Source of the DNA: Sulfomarinibacter sp963741385
GTDB taxonomy: Bacteria > Acidobacteriota > Thermoanaerobaculia > Thermoanaerobaculales > Sulfomarinibacteraceae
Assembly (NCBI GenBank): GCA_963741385.1
Contig: CAVUHO010000006.1
Coordinates: 62,001 to 126,000 of the forward strand
DNA: 64,000 nt
Reading direction: 5' to 3'
The position numbers and the translations under genes were made by a program. How positions within the stretch are numbered: position 1 is the first letter of the stretch; every line of letters begins with the position of its first letter. The notes beneath the pieces were generated by a model. The model was given only the letters and a program-made list of their open reading frames with translations, had not been told where the DNA came from and searched no databases. Of this stretch, positions 53,937 through 63,262 are shown one piece after another.

Positions 53937-54975
53937 TCAGGTACCCTCCGTGCCCGGGGTCGTCGGTGGGGGTGACCACGCCGTTGATCAGGAGTGCCCC
54001 GCGCGCCGGGTCCGGGTCCAGGTTGAGGTGCGAGTCGAGGTCGATCTCGTCGAACAGGGCTCCGAGTGCGGCGCCCGCCGAGATCGAGATGCTGGTTTCC
54101 GCCATACACCCGATCATCGTCGAAAGTCCGTGAGCGCGCGCCGTCGCCACGATGCGCAAGGCCTCGGTGATGCCGCCGCACTTCATCAGCTTGAGGTTGA
54201 CGCCGTCCACGGTCGGGGCGAGCGCGGCCACGTCCGGCGAGAAGTGACAGCTCTCATCGACGAAGATCGGCAGGGTGCGCTCGGCGAACACCCGCGGCAG
54301 GTCGGCCTCGCTCCCGCGCGGCAGCGGCTGCTCGATGAACTCCACACCGCGCCCAGCGAGCCATCGGTCCATGGCGATCGCTTCGTCAACCGTCCAGCCG
54401 CCGTTGGCATCCACCCGCAGCCGGACCCCGAACGGCGCTGCAGCCTCGGCGGCGGCGGAAAAGTGTTCCTTGTCGTGATCGCGACCGGCCGGCGAGCCGA
54501 GCTTGATCTTCAGGAACTTCGCACCGGTGCGCTGCAGAATCTCGGGCACTCGTTCGCGCGTCACCTCCGGCGGATTGATCCCGATCGTCAGGCTCGTCGC
54601 CACGGTGCCCTTTGGCAGCCCGAGCAAGCGGTAGAGCGGGAGGCCCGCGTGCTTGGCGAGAAGATCCCACAGCGCCTCGTCGAGCGCGGCCATTGCCCCC
54701 GGGTTGATGTCGGCGGCGCGCATCGCGGCCCACGCCCGGTGCGGGCTCGAGAGGTCGTGCCCCGCGGCGAGGAACGCTTCCAGCTCGGCGCGCCCCGCCT
54801 CGGCATCGAAGCCGGAGGCGATCGACGGTGAGAACTCGCCGACGCCCGAGTGCACGCCGTCGTGCACAAAGACGAAGAGGTTGTCGGCAGAGGACTGGGT
54901 GCCGCGGCTGATCGTCAACGGGTAGCGCCGCGGCACATGAAGAATGCGGAATTCGGTCGTGATCGGTGCGGTCAT
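53929..54975 (-). CDS. dgcA: dipeptide-epimerase-type enolase-superfamily racemase (DgcA-like)
   Basis: ATG at 54975 with AGGAGC upstream gives 348 residues. The muconate-lactonising/epimerase subgroup residues are clear: K156-I-K158, metal ligands D189, E215 and D240, and K262 on the opposite face. This two-lysine arrangement performs 1,1-proton transfer, i.e. racemisation or epimerisation at an alpha carbon. Candidates are L-Ala-D-Glu epimerisation (YkfB type) or N-acetyl-D-Glu racemisation (DgcA type). The overlap with a DgcN-type gene favours the latter. The gap of 127 bases to the MFS gene upstream may hold a promoter. Confidence 0.82.
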   Translation of the reverse strand: MTAPITTEFRILHVPRRYPLTISRGTQSSADNLFVFVHDGVHSGVGEFSPSIASGFDAEAGRAELEAFLAAGHDLSSPHRAWAAMRAADINPGAMAALDEALWDLLAKHAGLPLYRLLGLPKGTVATSLTIGINPPEVTRERVPEILQRTGAKFLKIKLGSPAGRDHDKEHFSAAAEAAAPFGVRLRVDANGGWTVDEAIAMDRWLAGRGVEFIEQPLPRGSEADLPRVFAERTLPIFVDESCHFSPDVAALAPTVDGVNLKLMKCGGITEALRIVATARAHGLSTMIGCMAETSISISAGAALGALFDEIDLDSHLNLDPDPARGALLINGVVTPTDDPGHGGYLNV

Positions 54976-55102
54976 CTCAAAGCTCCTTGCGGTCTCTTCC
55001 CGGCGATCAGCCGCCGCAAGAGGATCGACCACACGGGGCCAAAAGTAAAGGTCTCATGTGCGTTTGGGTCACCTCTCGAAATCTGGGCTCACTAAACCAG
55101 AA

Positions 55103-56278
55103 TCAACTTTCAGAATTCACGGAAATCTGCAGCCGATCGGCGCCACGGGCGATTGGGACCAACACCGCGGAAGCGGCTGAGCAGCAGATCACGGCCATGA
55201 TGCCGAGGCTTGGGTAGCTTCCGCCGGCGTTGAGGATCACCCCCGCGAACAGCGGTCCTGCGGCACCCCCAGTGGTGATGACGCCCACACCCACCCCGAC
55301 CAAGCCGCCGGACGGATCGAGGGCCGACATCAACTCCCGGAGGTTGGTCACAAAGAACATGAAGGCCATCATGATCACGGTCGCGGACACCGCGAAAACG
55401 GCGGGAGACCAGGCCGAAGTCAACGTCACCGCAGTCCCCACAATCAGCATCAAACTCGTCAGCAACGGCAGGCTCCTGCCCCACCGCAGCCCGACCATCC
55501 CGGCGCTGACCGGACCGAAGGCCCCCACAATGCCGCACGCCGAGACGACCACGCCGACCACGCCCAGGCTGAGTCCGAGGGAGGCGCCGATCCGCCCGAC
55601 GTAGGTCCACAGCGCGCTGAAAGCCACGTACACGAACACTGCCGCAACCAGCACCCGCGGGCCCGGCCCGGAGATCCAGTGAGCCCGCTGTGGGTCGCCA
55701 CTCTGCGGCCGGCGGCGGGGAAACCGCAATAGAAAAACTCCCGCGACAATCGCCAACCCGAGCAGCGCGGCGAACGCCCCACGCGGTCCGAAGCTGCCGA
55801 TCGCGGCAGGAATCACAGAGGCCATAACCACGAAGCAGGTGATGATCACGGCCAGGAGGAGTGAGAAGGCCCGATGCGAACGACGTGTGAGTGAGGCCTG
55901 AATGTTGGCTGAAGCGACCAGCACGCCTTCTCCGAGGCCCGCGACGGCCCGGCTTACAACAAAAACCGGCCAGGCCCCCGCGAACATCGAGATCGTCTGG
56001 CCGGCAATCACCAGCGCGAGCGCGATCAACACGACACGGCGCGGGTCCAACCCGCGGCCGCGGGTCGAGAAAAGCACCGCGGCGGTCGCGATCGCCCCAA
56101 CCTCGAGCGCCGGGACGAATCCGGCGGTGCCCTCGCTGACCCCGAACTCGGCCATGATGGCGCCGAGGAACAGCGGCACCACCATCGGCGCGACCTCCCC
56201 GACACAGCCCGCGGCGGCTATGGCGGCAAGCTCCGGCGCCGATTCGCCGGGGTGTGCCCGCTCAGCGGTCGAGATCAT
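55103..56278 (-). CDS. MFS permease
   Basis: The 391-residue protein has about 12 hydrophobic helices and an N-terminal part typical of major facilitator drug/metabolite carriers (GEVAPMVVPLFLGAIMAEFGVSEGTAG). It overlaps the M3 peptidase stop by four bases (ATGA), so it is coupled to peptide-cleaving genes and probably imports an amino acid, dipeptide or acyl-amino acid used by the operon. The substrate cannot be read from sequence. Confidence 0.82.
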   Translation of the reverse strand: MISTAERAHPGESAPELAAIAAAGCVGEVAPMVVPLFLGAIMAEFGVSEGTAGFVPALEVGAIATAAVLFSTRGRGLDPRRVVLIALALVIAGQTISMFAGAWPVFVVSRAVAGLGEGVLVASANIQASLTRRSHRAFSLLLAVIITCFVVMASVIPAAIGSFGPRGAFAALLGLAIVAGVFLLRFPRRRPQSGDPQRAHWISGPGPRVLVAAVFVYVAFSALWTYVGRIGASLGLSLGVVGVVVSACGIVGAFGPVSAGMVGLRWGRSLPLLTSLMLIVGTAVTLTSAWSPAVFAVSATVIMMAFMFFVTNLRELMSALDPSGGLVGVGVGVITTGGAAGPLFAGVILNAGGSYPSLGIMAVICCSAASAVLVPIARGADRLQISVNSES

Positions 56279-58404
56279 GAGCGGCTGTTCCCGCCGCGCC
56301 CTTCACAGCCCGAGCCAGCTCGCGTCGTGCTCGTCACGCCGGCCTTGCGCATCAACGCTGCAGGGTCGGGGTCGCGACCCATGAAGCTGCGGAATGCCGA
56401 CTCGGCCGGGACGCTGTGGCCGACACTGAGAATCGAGCTGAGGTACCGCTCGGCGACCTCCGCGTCGAAGAGGCCGCCAGCCGAACGCTCGAACTCCCCG
56501 GCGACATCCGCAGCGAGCATCTCGGCCCACAGGTAGGAGTAGTAGCCGGAGGCGTACCGGTCCTCGAAGAGTCCGGCAAAGGCGTGCCGGAGGTGCAATG
56601 CCCGGTGGAGCGGGTCGACAGCATCCGGAAGACCGAGGTCCGAGAGCACCTGCTCCTCGAGACGAACGGGGTCGATCTCGCGGCCGTCGGCCGCGAGGTG
56701 GAGCTTCAGGTCAACCACGGCGGTCGCCAGGTAATCGAGGGTCGCCGTGGTCCCCTCAGCCGGATCGAAGCGATCGGCGGCCTCGATGGATCGGACCAGC
56801 TCCGGCGACATCGGTTGACCGGTGCGGTGGTGGCGTGCGAAGCGCTCGAGCAGCTCCGGAGTCGACAGCCACCGCTCGTTGAGGATCGACGGCAGCTCGA
56901 CCACATCCGGGTTGAGCTCGAAGCTGCCGAGCGAGGGGTAAGGTGCTTCACAGCACAAGCCGTGCAGGGCGTGGCCGAACTCGTGGAAGAGGACCCGGGC
57001 GTTCTCCCACGAAAGCAGCACCGCTTCGCCGGGGGCGGACTCCGGCAGGTTGAGGTTGATCGACACCAGCGGCAGGACCCGACCGCGGAACGACTCGGCA
57101 GCCCGGTACTCCTGCATCCACCCCCCGGAAACCTTGCCCGGCCGGGCATAAAGATCGAGCCACAAAAGACCTGCCGGCTCGCGGTTGCGATGCACCGCAA
57201 AGACGCGGATACCGGGATGACAGACCGGCAGACCGTCGACCTCAGAAAACTCGAGGCCGTAGAGCCGCCCCGCCACCCAGAACATGGCCTCACACATCGA
57301 ATCCAGCGACAGGTGAGCGCTGACTGCGTCGGCGTCGAGCTCGAACCGGTCGCGGCGCAGCCTTTCCGCATAGTAGCGGCGATCCCACGGCGCCAGGATC
57401 ACGCCCGGGTCGTTCGCCTCCGCGAGCACCTGCAGGTCGGCGAGGCGTCTTCGGGTCGGTTCGATGACTCCGTGCCACACCCTGGCGACAAGATCCAACG
57501 CAGCTTCGGGGGAGCCACACATCCGGTCCGCGGCCGCGAAATGGGCGAAACTTTCGAAACCCAGCAACCGCGCCTTTTCGCCTCGAAGCTGCAGGATCTC
57601 GGCCACCACCGGCCGGTTGTCGTGCCCGCCAGCGTGCGCGCCGCGACCGATCCACATCCGCCACACCTTCTCGCGCAGGTCACGCCGCAACGACATGGTG
57701 AGGAAGGGGACGACCACGGCTCGCCGGTTGGGCACCACCCACCCGTCAAGCCCCCCTTCGCGCGCCGCCGCGGCCAGCGTCTGCCGGAGCCCCTCACTAA
57801 GACCGGCAAGATCGTCCTCTCCATCGAGCTGCACGATCCGGTTTTCCTCGTCTGCAAGCACGTTCTGGCTGAAGATCACAGAGAGCTCGGCGATGCGGTG
57901 GTTGACCTGGGACAGCCGCTCCCCGGCGTCGGGATCGAGCCCCGCGCCGCGGCGTCTCAGTCGCTCGTGGAGGACCTCAGTGACCCTCCGTTGGTCCGCG
58001 GACAGCCCCGCGCGGTCACCAGCATCGAAGACCGCGCGGACCCGTTCCCACAGTGCTCGGTCCTGGGCGATTTCGTCCTCGAGCGCCGACGCGAGCGGCG
58101 CCACGCGCTGCTCGACCTCGCGCATCTCACCGGAGTTCTTGGTCTTCGAAAAAACGTCGAAGAGGCATTGAACCCGGCGCAATTCACTGCCCGCGTCCTC
58201 GAACGCCGCGATCGTGTTGTCGAAGCCGGGTGGCGACGGGTCGGCGGCGATCGCCCTCACCTCGGCGCGCTTGCGGGCGACCGCCGCCCTGTAGGCGAAC
58301 TCGATCGCCTTCGGAGTGGCGATATCGAATGGCGGCGTGCCACCGAACGGCCCGTACCAGGGCGCCAGGAGTGCCTCAACAGCGGCTCTGTCAGATCCGA
58401 TCAT
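56275..58404 (-). CDS. M3 family zinc oligopeptidase
   Basis: The 709-residue protein from ATG 58404 has the catalytic motif FHEFGHALHGL with H474, E475 and H478, and the third-ligand region VVELPSILNERW. Length and lack of a signal peptide fit cytoplasmic oligopeptidase A/Dcp-type enzymes. These cut peptides of about 6-18 residues to small products. It lies one base after the racemase-type enolase gene and overlaps the MFS gene. It would degrade imported oligopeptides, giving free amino acids for the racemase and epimerase steps. Confidence 0.9.
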   Translation of the reverse strand: MIGSDRAAVEALLAPWYGPFGGTPPFDIATPKAIEFAYRAAVARKRAEVRAIAADPSPPGFDNTIAAFEDAGSELRRVQCLFDVFSKTKNSGEMREVEQRVAPLASALEDEIAQDRALWERVRAVFDAGDRAGLSADQRRVTEVLHERLRRRGAGLDPDAGERLSQVNHRIAELSVIFSQNVLADEENRIVQLDGEDDLAGLSEGLRQTLAAAAREGGLDGWVVPNRRAVVVPFLTMSLRRDLREKVWRMWIGRGAHAGGHDNRPVVAEILQLRGEKARLLGFESFAHFAAADRMCGSPEAALDLVARVWHGVIEPTRRRLADLQVLAEANDPGVILAPWDRRYYAERLRRDRFELDADAVSAHLSLDSMCEAMFWVAGRLYGLEFSEVDGLPVCHPGIRVFAVHRNREPAGLLWLDLYARPGKVSGGWMQEYRAAESFRGRVLPLVSINLNLPESAPGEAVLLSWENARVLFHEFGHALHGLCCEAPYPSLGSFELNPDVVELPSILNERWLSTPELLERFARHHRTGQPMSPELVRSIEAADRFDPAEGTTATLDYLATAVVDLKLHLAADGREIDPVRLEEQVLSDLGLPDAVDPLHRALHLRHAFAGLFEDRYASGYYSYLWAEMLAADVAGEFERSAGGLFDAEVAERYLSSILSVGHSVPAESAFRSFMGRDPDPAALMRKAGVTSTTRAGSGCEGRGGNSRS

Positions 58405-58405
58405 G

Positions 58406-59518
58406 CTAGAAAAACCTCTCGTGCCGCAGCGTGATGTTCGCGACGGCGTCGAAGTCGATTTCCACACCCAGACCCGGCTTGGCGGGTACGGTGACGGTGC
58501 TGTCGTCGGCGTTGAGTGTGAACGGCTCAGCGATGGCGATCGCGAAGCGTTCGTTCGAGACAGCGATGTCGCTGTGGAGGGTGACCCCCGGCAGCGCCGC
58601 CATCGCCACCTTGGCGGCGGTGCCGATCTCGGTCTCCATCATCCCCCCGATCCACACCTTGAGGCCATAGGTCAGGCACAGGTCGTGGATGCGTCGCGCC
58701 TCGGTCCAACCACCGACCCGCGAGGTTTTGATATTGACGATGTCGCAGGCGCCGAGCGCCACTGCGACATGGACATCGTGGGTGCTGTCGATGCTCTCGT
58801 CCAGACACAACGGCATCGGAATCTGAGGTTTGAGAAGGCTGTGCTCGAAGATGTCGTCGTGCCCCAACGGTTGCTCGATCATCAACAGGTCGAGATCATC
58901 CATCGCCTGGAAGATGCCGACATCCGAAAGCGAATAGGCCGAGTTGGCGTCGAGCATCAGCGGCACGCCGGGATACTCCCGTCGGGCCAGTCGCGCCTGG
59001 GCGAGATCGTCGCCCGGTTTGATCTTGAGCTTGACGCGCTCGTACCCCTGCTCGAGATAACCCCCGATAACGCCGGGCAGCTCCGCCACGGTCTGGATGC
59101 CGATGCTGATCCCGGTCTTGACCCGCTTCCTGGCGCCCTCCGGGTAGGGCGCGGCGAGCTTCTGGGCGAAGGATAGTCCGTCCCGCTGCGCCACGAGGTC
59201 CCAGGCCGCCATATCGAACATCGAGCGCGCGAACGGGTGCCCGCGCAGGTGCTGCATGTGGGGCAACAGATCTTCCGGTTCATTGATCGAAAGGCCCAGG
59301 AGGCGGGGAATCAGGCGATCGGCCGCAACGTGCCACGCGGTCTGAACCGTCTCGTAGTTGTAGCCGTCGAGGATCGGGCACTCCCCCCAGCCGGCAAGAC
59401 CGTCGGCATACAGCACCGCAAAAAGCCCCTCGCGCCGAGTGAAGACACCCGTGCTGGCTGCGAACGGCACCCGCAGGGGGATGCCGTAGTGGATCAGGTC
59501 GATCCGTTCGATCTTCAT
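58406..59518 (-). CDS. N-acylamino-acid racemase/OSBS-type enolase-superfamily enzyme
   Basis: The 370-residue protein has K163-L-K165 (RVKLKIKPG), metal ligands D190 (LDANSAYSL), E215 (IEQPLGHDD) and D240 (CLDES), K264 (VNIKTSRVGG), and WIGGMMETEIG. This is the pattern of o-succinylbenzoate synthase/N-acylamino-acid racemase (NAAAR). No menaquinone genes are nearby, whereas peptide and amino-acid genes are, so NAAAR (racemising N-acetyl or N-succinyl amino acids) is favoured. It overlaps the FAD-oxidoreductase gene by four bases. Confidence 0.85.
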   Translation of the reverse strand: MKIERIDLIHYGIPLRVPFAASTGVFTRREGLFAVLYADGLAGWGECPILDGYNYETVQTAWHVAADRLIPRLLGLSINEPEDLLPHMQHLRGHPFARSMFDMAAWDLVAQRDGLSFAQKLAAPYPEGARKRVKTGISIGIQTVAELPGVIGGYLEQGYERVKLKIKPGDDLAQARLARREYPGVPLMLDANSAYSLSDVGIFQAMDDLDLLMIEQPLGHDDIFEHSLLKPQIPMPLCLDESIDSTHDVHVAVALGACDIVNIKTSRVGGWTEARRIHDLCLTYGLKVWIGGMMETEIGTAAKVAMAALPGVTLHSDIAVSNERFAIAIAEPFTLNADDSTVTVPAKPGLGVEIDFDAVANITLRHERFF

Positions 59519-60873
59519 CCTTCATCTCCCGCCTCGGCGCCGAGCCCGGCGCCATCACGATTCAACCGGGCGCGCACGTCCTCTCCCCGGAGTTCGCGTG
59601 GTTCGCGCCCGTCCTCCAGACACATCACGGCCGCGTGTCCGATCGCGTGACCGTAGGAGAAACACTGTGCCGTGACCCGGGCCGAAGCGACGGCCTCGTG
59701 CTCAGCGGAAAGGCAGCGCCCCGCCACCAGCAGCCCTTCACCCCGCTGCGGCACGAAACACCCGTAGGGGATCTCGTAGACGTCATCCAGCAGCCACTCA
59801 ACGTGCGGCTTCGGACCGCTGTGCAGCTCGATCGGCCACGGCGAACGGGCGATACCGTCGGCGAACTTCGCGCCGCGCACGATGTCGTCGTTGGCGAGCC
59901 GCACGACGCCATCCACCTGGCGCGTCTGACGAATGCCGACCTGGACGCCGGTGTCGTTGACCCAGCTTTTCTCGCACCCTTCGAGGTGGTCGCGGAAGAA
60001 CCGCCAGTACTCGCGAACCTGGCGGCGGCCTTCGAACTCGGCGTCGGTGAAGTCGCGCGCGATCAGGGTGTTCAGCTCGCGACCGTCCAGCCCGATGACA
60101 CGCGTACAGTTGCAGAGCAGCTCACCGGGGCGGGTCGTGGTGAAGAGCCAGATTTTGGCCCGCGGGAGGAAGTAGCCTTTGCCATTGTGCGTCTGCAGCA
60201 ACTCGGAAACCCGCTGCGGCATGATGGTGTCGGTGCCGTAGACCCGCAGGAAACGCTCGGTGTCGACGCCTCCGAGACGGAAGATCATGGTCGGGTTCTG
60301 CACCCGCCCCTCGTCGCCGACAAAGCTCGGGAACCCCGCCATCGCGACCACGTCGGCATCGCCGCTGGCATCGATCGTGATTCCGGCGCGAAGCTCGAGC
60401 GGGCCCTGCTTCGAGTACGCCGCGAGCCCGGCAACCCGGTCGCCATCCAGCAGCACGCCGGTGACCGTGCAGTGGAACAGCACCTGGACGCCGGCCTCAC
60501 GGAGAAGGTGGTCCGCCGCTTCTCGCCACACCAACGGGTCGTGCACCCGTGTAAAGGTCTTGCCGTAACGCACCGGCGGCGCGAGCCCGTCGCGCCCCTC
60601 GAGCAGCTCGACGAACTCGTCGGCAAAGCCGAAGACCACCTGCTCGGGGGGCCTCGCCGGGTCGTCGGTAGCGGCGTAGAGACCGCACACCGTTCCTGAC
60701 ATCCCGGCAACCGCCCCGCCACCGCAGAAACCGTAGCGTTCGACCAGCGTGACCTTGCGGCCGCGGCGCGCCGCGGTGACCGCGGCGGCAACGCCTGCGG
60801 CGCCACCTCCGACAACCAGCACCTCGGTTGCGAGTTTGAACGCGGCCCGGCGATCGACCCCCTCGATTCTCAT
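59515..60873 (-). CDS. FAD-dependent oxidoreductase (FAD_oxidored/pfam12831 type)
   Basis: The 452-residue protein begins with VLVVGGGAAGVAAAVTAARR (Rossmann dinucleotide site) and ERYGFCGGGAVAGMSGT. The C-terminal part has YGCFVPQRGEGLLVAGRCLS and ATAQCFSYGHAIGHAAV-like motifs, as expected for the family. It has no signal peptide. Substrates of these flavoproteins are varied; in this operon an amino-acid or hydroxy-acid oxidation is plausible. It overlaps both neighbours by four bases, showing tight coupling. Confidence 0.82.
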   Translation of the reverse strand: MRIEGVDRRAAFKLATEVLVVGGGAAGVAAAVTAARRGRKVTLVERYGFCGGGAVAGMSGTVCGLYAATDDPARPPEQVVFGFADEFVELLEGRDGLAPPVRYGKTFTRVHDPLVWREAADHLLREAGVQVLFHCTVTGVLLDGDRVAGLAAYSKQGPLELRAGITIDASGDADVVAMAGFPSFVGDEGRVQNPTMIFRLGGVDTERFLRVYGTDTIMPQRVSELLQTHNGKGYFLPRAKIWLFTTTRPGELLCNCTRVIGLDGRELNTLIARDFTDAEFEGRRQVREYWRFFRDHLEGCEKSWVNDTGVQVGIRQTRQVDGVVRLANDDIVRGAKFADGIARSPWPIELHSGPKPHVEWLLDDVYEIPYGCFVPQRGEGLLVAGRCLSAEHEAVASARVTAQCFSYGHAIGHAAVMCLEDGREPRELRGEDVRARLNRDGAGLGAEAGDEG

Positions 60874-61982
60874 TCAACACCTCCCCCGCCGCCACCGTTC
60901 AGAACGCTTTCCAGAGTGAGCCCCCAGCCCGGCGATGTCGGGAGGCCCAAGGCGCCGTCCCGCAGAAGATGCCGATAGGCTGAGACGTGGCCGCGGCCGT
61001 GGAGAGGCAGCTCGAGTTCGGTTGCGTTCTGGGCCACCGCGGCTGCGTGGAGCGAAGCCAGGGTCGAGACGGCACCCGAGGGGTTGTGAGGCGAAACGCT
61101 GACCGCAAACGGCTGCACGGCCGTGCAGACATCGAGCAACGGACCAAAACCGCCGCAGTGCTTGACGTCCGGCATCACCACGTCCGCCCAACCTCGTTCG
61201 CAGAGCGCAACGAAGTCCTCCGTTCCGAAGGAGAACTCGCCCGCCGCCAACGGAATCGTTGTACGTTTCCGGATGGCGGCGTTTGCGGGGCCGATGGGAC
61301 AGGGCACCTCGATCCAGTCCAGGTCCAGTTCGTCGAGCTCAGGCAGCAGGGCGAGAGCGTTCTCCGGGGTGAGGCGCTCATGGAAATCCACCCGCAATCG
61401 AACGTCAGGAAACGACTCGCGGAGCATCCTCAGGACCTCGAGGCCGCGTTCCGCGTCCCCGAGCTGGTCGTGGCTAGCAGCGTCGACGGCCTCGAACGGC
61501 GCCAACTTGACGCGCTGCACACTGAGAGCCAAGACCCGCTCCACCGCCTGCCGATAGGCTGCATCATCGCGCTCCCCCAAAGCCCGGTTGATGGTCACAT
61601 ACACGGGCACCGCGTTCCGCACCGGGCGGTCGGCGAACAGCCGCCAGACCGGAATGCCGGCACGTCTGGCGATGAGATCGTAGAGCGCCTGGTCGAGGGC
61701 GGAGATCGCGGTCGCCGTCACGAAGTCCGCCGCGGAGGCGAACGGCCCTCTCGCCAGGGCGCGGATCGACTCGAGCGACGGCGTTACCGACCGCACGTGG
61801 TGCTCGAAGAGTTCCTGGAGCTTCGCGAGGCACGCGGCGTCGTCGCGGGAGTGAGAGGCCTCGCCCAGGCCGACGTGGGTTCCATCATCGAGGGCGACGA
61901 TCACCCAGTCGCCCTTGAGGGCCAGGGCCTCGCCGTGCCCGTCCGGGTCGGCGATTGTGTGGGTGGACAGCGACAGCGTCAT
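60870..61982 (-). CDS. enolase-superfamily enzyme, acid-sugar dehydratase-like or epimerase
   Basis: The 370-residue product starts MTLSLSTHTIADPDGHG. Family residues are K159 (VKLAPFE), D199 (RVDFHE), E225 (WIEVPCP), E249 (LAAGEF), PDVKHCGG and a late His (SPHNPSG). The second lysine of KxK is Ala161, and the metal set D-E-E differs from that of the other two enolases here, so the reaction probably differs (dehydration or another 1,1-proton step). The frame extends to 62585, but only from 61982 does it match the superfamily. Its start overlaps the amidohydrolase stop by one base. Confidence 0.8.
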   Translation of the reverse strand: MTLSLSTHTIADPDGHGEALALKGDWVIVALDDGTHVGLGEASHSRDDAACLAKLQELFEHHVRSVTPSLESIRALARGPFASAADFVTATAISALDQALYDLIARRAGIPVWRLFADRPVRNAVPVYVTINRALGERDDAAYRQAVERVLALSVQRVKLAPFEAVDAASHDQLGDAERGLEVLRMLRESFPDVRLRVDFHERLTPENALALLPELDELDLDWIEVPCPIGPANAAIRKRTTIPLAAGEFSFGTEDFVALCERGWADVVMPDVKHCGGFGPLLDVCTAVQPFAVSVSPHNPSGAVSTLASLHAAAVAQNATELELPLHGRGHVSAYRHLLRDGALGLPTSPGWGLTLESVLNGGGGGGVE

Positions 61983-63223
61983 CAGTTGTGCCGCAGGTCC
62001 TTGACGATCTCGCCGCCCTTCATCACCAGCACGATGTTCTCCTGGTGTTGCAAAGCGCCGATGTCGCGCAGCGGGTCGGCCGTGCTGATGACGAGATCGG
62101 CGAGCTTTCCCGTCTCGAGCGTACCGATACGGTCGTCCCACCCGAGACACTCGGCCGCCGTCCTGGTGGCCGACACGATCGTTTCCATCGCCGTCATCCC
62201 GGCCCGCGTCATCAGTTCGAGCTCGCGCAGGTTCCGGCCGTGGGCAAAGACCGCGGCATCGGTGCCGAAGGCGATCTTGACCCCAGCCCGATAGGCCTTC
62301 TCGAGTCCCTCGAGCTGGCGGGCGTTGATCTCGATCGCCTTCTGCAGGACATCCTCGGGAAGTGCGCCCGGCGTCTTTCCCTTTTCGATCAGGGAAAAAC
62401 CGGCCATCAAGGTCGGCACCAGAAAGGCGCCCCGTTCCAGCATCAGATCGATGCCCTCGTCGTCGATGAACGCACCGTGCTCGATGGAGTGGACGCCGGC
62501 CCGGATCGCGTTCCTGATCCCCTCGGCGCCGATCGCGTGCGCCATCACCCTGCGGTTCCCGCGGAAGCGAGCCTCCTCGACGCACACTGCGATCTCCTCG
62601 GGCGAGAACTGGGTGTATTCGGGCCGGTCGGCGGGGCTGAGAACCCCGCCGGTCGTGCAGATCTTGATCACGTCGGCTCCGGCGCGAAGCACCTCGCGCA
62701 CCCGTTTCCGGACCTCGTCAACGCCGTCGCAGATGGCGTCCGGCTTGCCCGGATAGGGCGGGGTCTTGGGCGAGACGCCCACCGGGAAACGGTGGTCGAA
62801 GTGGCCGCCGGTGGGCGTCAGGGGCGTGACACAGAGCTGCAGGCGCGGTCCGGGAACAACGCCGTTCTCCACCGCCATCTTGGTGCCGAGATCGGCGCCA
62901 CCTGCGTCGCGCACCGTCGTGATCCCGGCGTCAAGGGTCGCACGCATGAAGCGCACCGAGTTGTAGAAGTTGAGCGACAGGGGCCGCCGCATCATCGCCT
63001 CGACGCTCGCGACCTCCCATGTGATATGCGCGTGGCACTCGATGAAGCCGGGCAGGATCGTGGCACCCTGTGCGTCGACCCTCTCGACATCTTCGAGGCC
63101 GGCCTCGCCGAAGGGGCCGACGGCTTCGATGCGGCCGTCGCAAATCAGCAACCTGGCATTCTTGACCGGGAGTCGCCCGGTGCCGTCGATGAGGGTGCCG
63201 TTGTGAATCAGGATCTTGGTCAT
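61982..63223 (-). CDS. amidohydrolase-superfamily enzyme, prolidase/imidazolonepropionase-like
   Basis: The 413-residue protein has the superfamily metal motifs: ECHAHI (H64, H66), K187 in VIKICTTGG (carbamylated lysine position), H229 (MAHAIG), H249 (SIEHG) and D322 (GTDAA). The start MTKILIHNGTLIDGTG is typical of these cytosolic enzymes. Relatives hydrolyse Xaa-Pro dipeptides, N-acyl amino acids or cyclic amides. Here cleavage of an N-acyl-amino acid or unusual dipeptide would feed the racemase-type enolases. The serine-hydrolase gene lies 39 bases upstream. Confidence 0.85.
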   Translation of the reverse strand: MTKILIHNGTLIDGTGRLPVKNARLLICDGRIEAVGPFGEAGLEDVERVDAQGATILPGFIECHAHITWEVASVEAMMRRPLSLNFYNSVRFMRATLDAGITTVRDAGGADLGTKMAVENGVVPGPRLQLCVTPLTPTGGHFDHRFPVGVSPKTPPYPGKPDAICDGVDEVRKRVREVLRAGADVIKICTTGGVLSPADRPEYTQFSPEEIAVCVEEARFRGNRRVMAHAIGAEGIRNAIRAGVHSIEHGAFIDDEGIDLMLERGAFLVPTLMAGFSLIEKGKTPGALPEDVLQKAIEINARQLEGLEKAYRAGVKIAFGTDAAVFAHGRNLRELELMTRAGMTAMETIVSATRTAAECLGWDDRIGTLETGKLADLVISTADPLRDIGALQHQENIVLVMKGGEIVKDLRHN

Positions 63224-63262
63224 GAGGATACCTTCCAGGTGGGTGTCGCGAGGCTTTCAGCC

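Noticed and set aside
61983..62585. N-terminal extension of the third enolase frame
   Set aside because: It overlaps the amidohydrolase gene and is Arg/Gly-rich; superfamily similarity begins at 61982.
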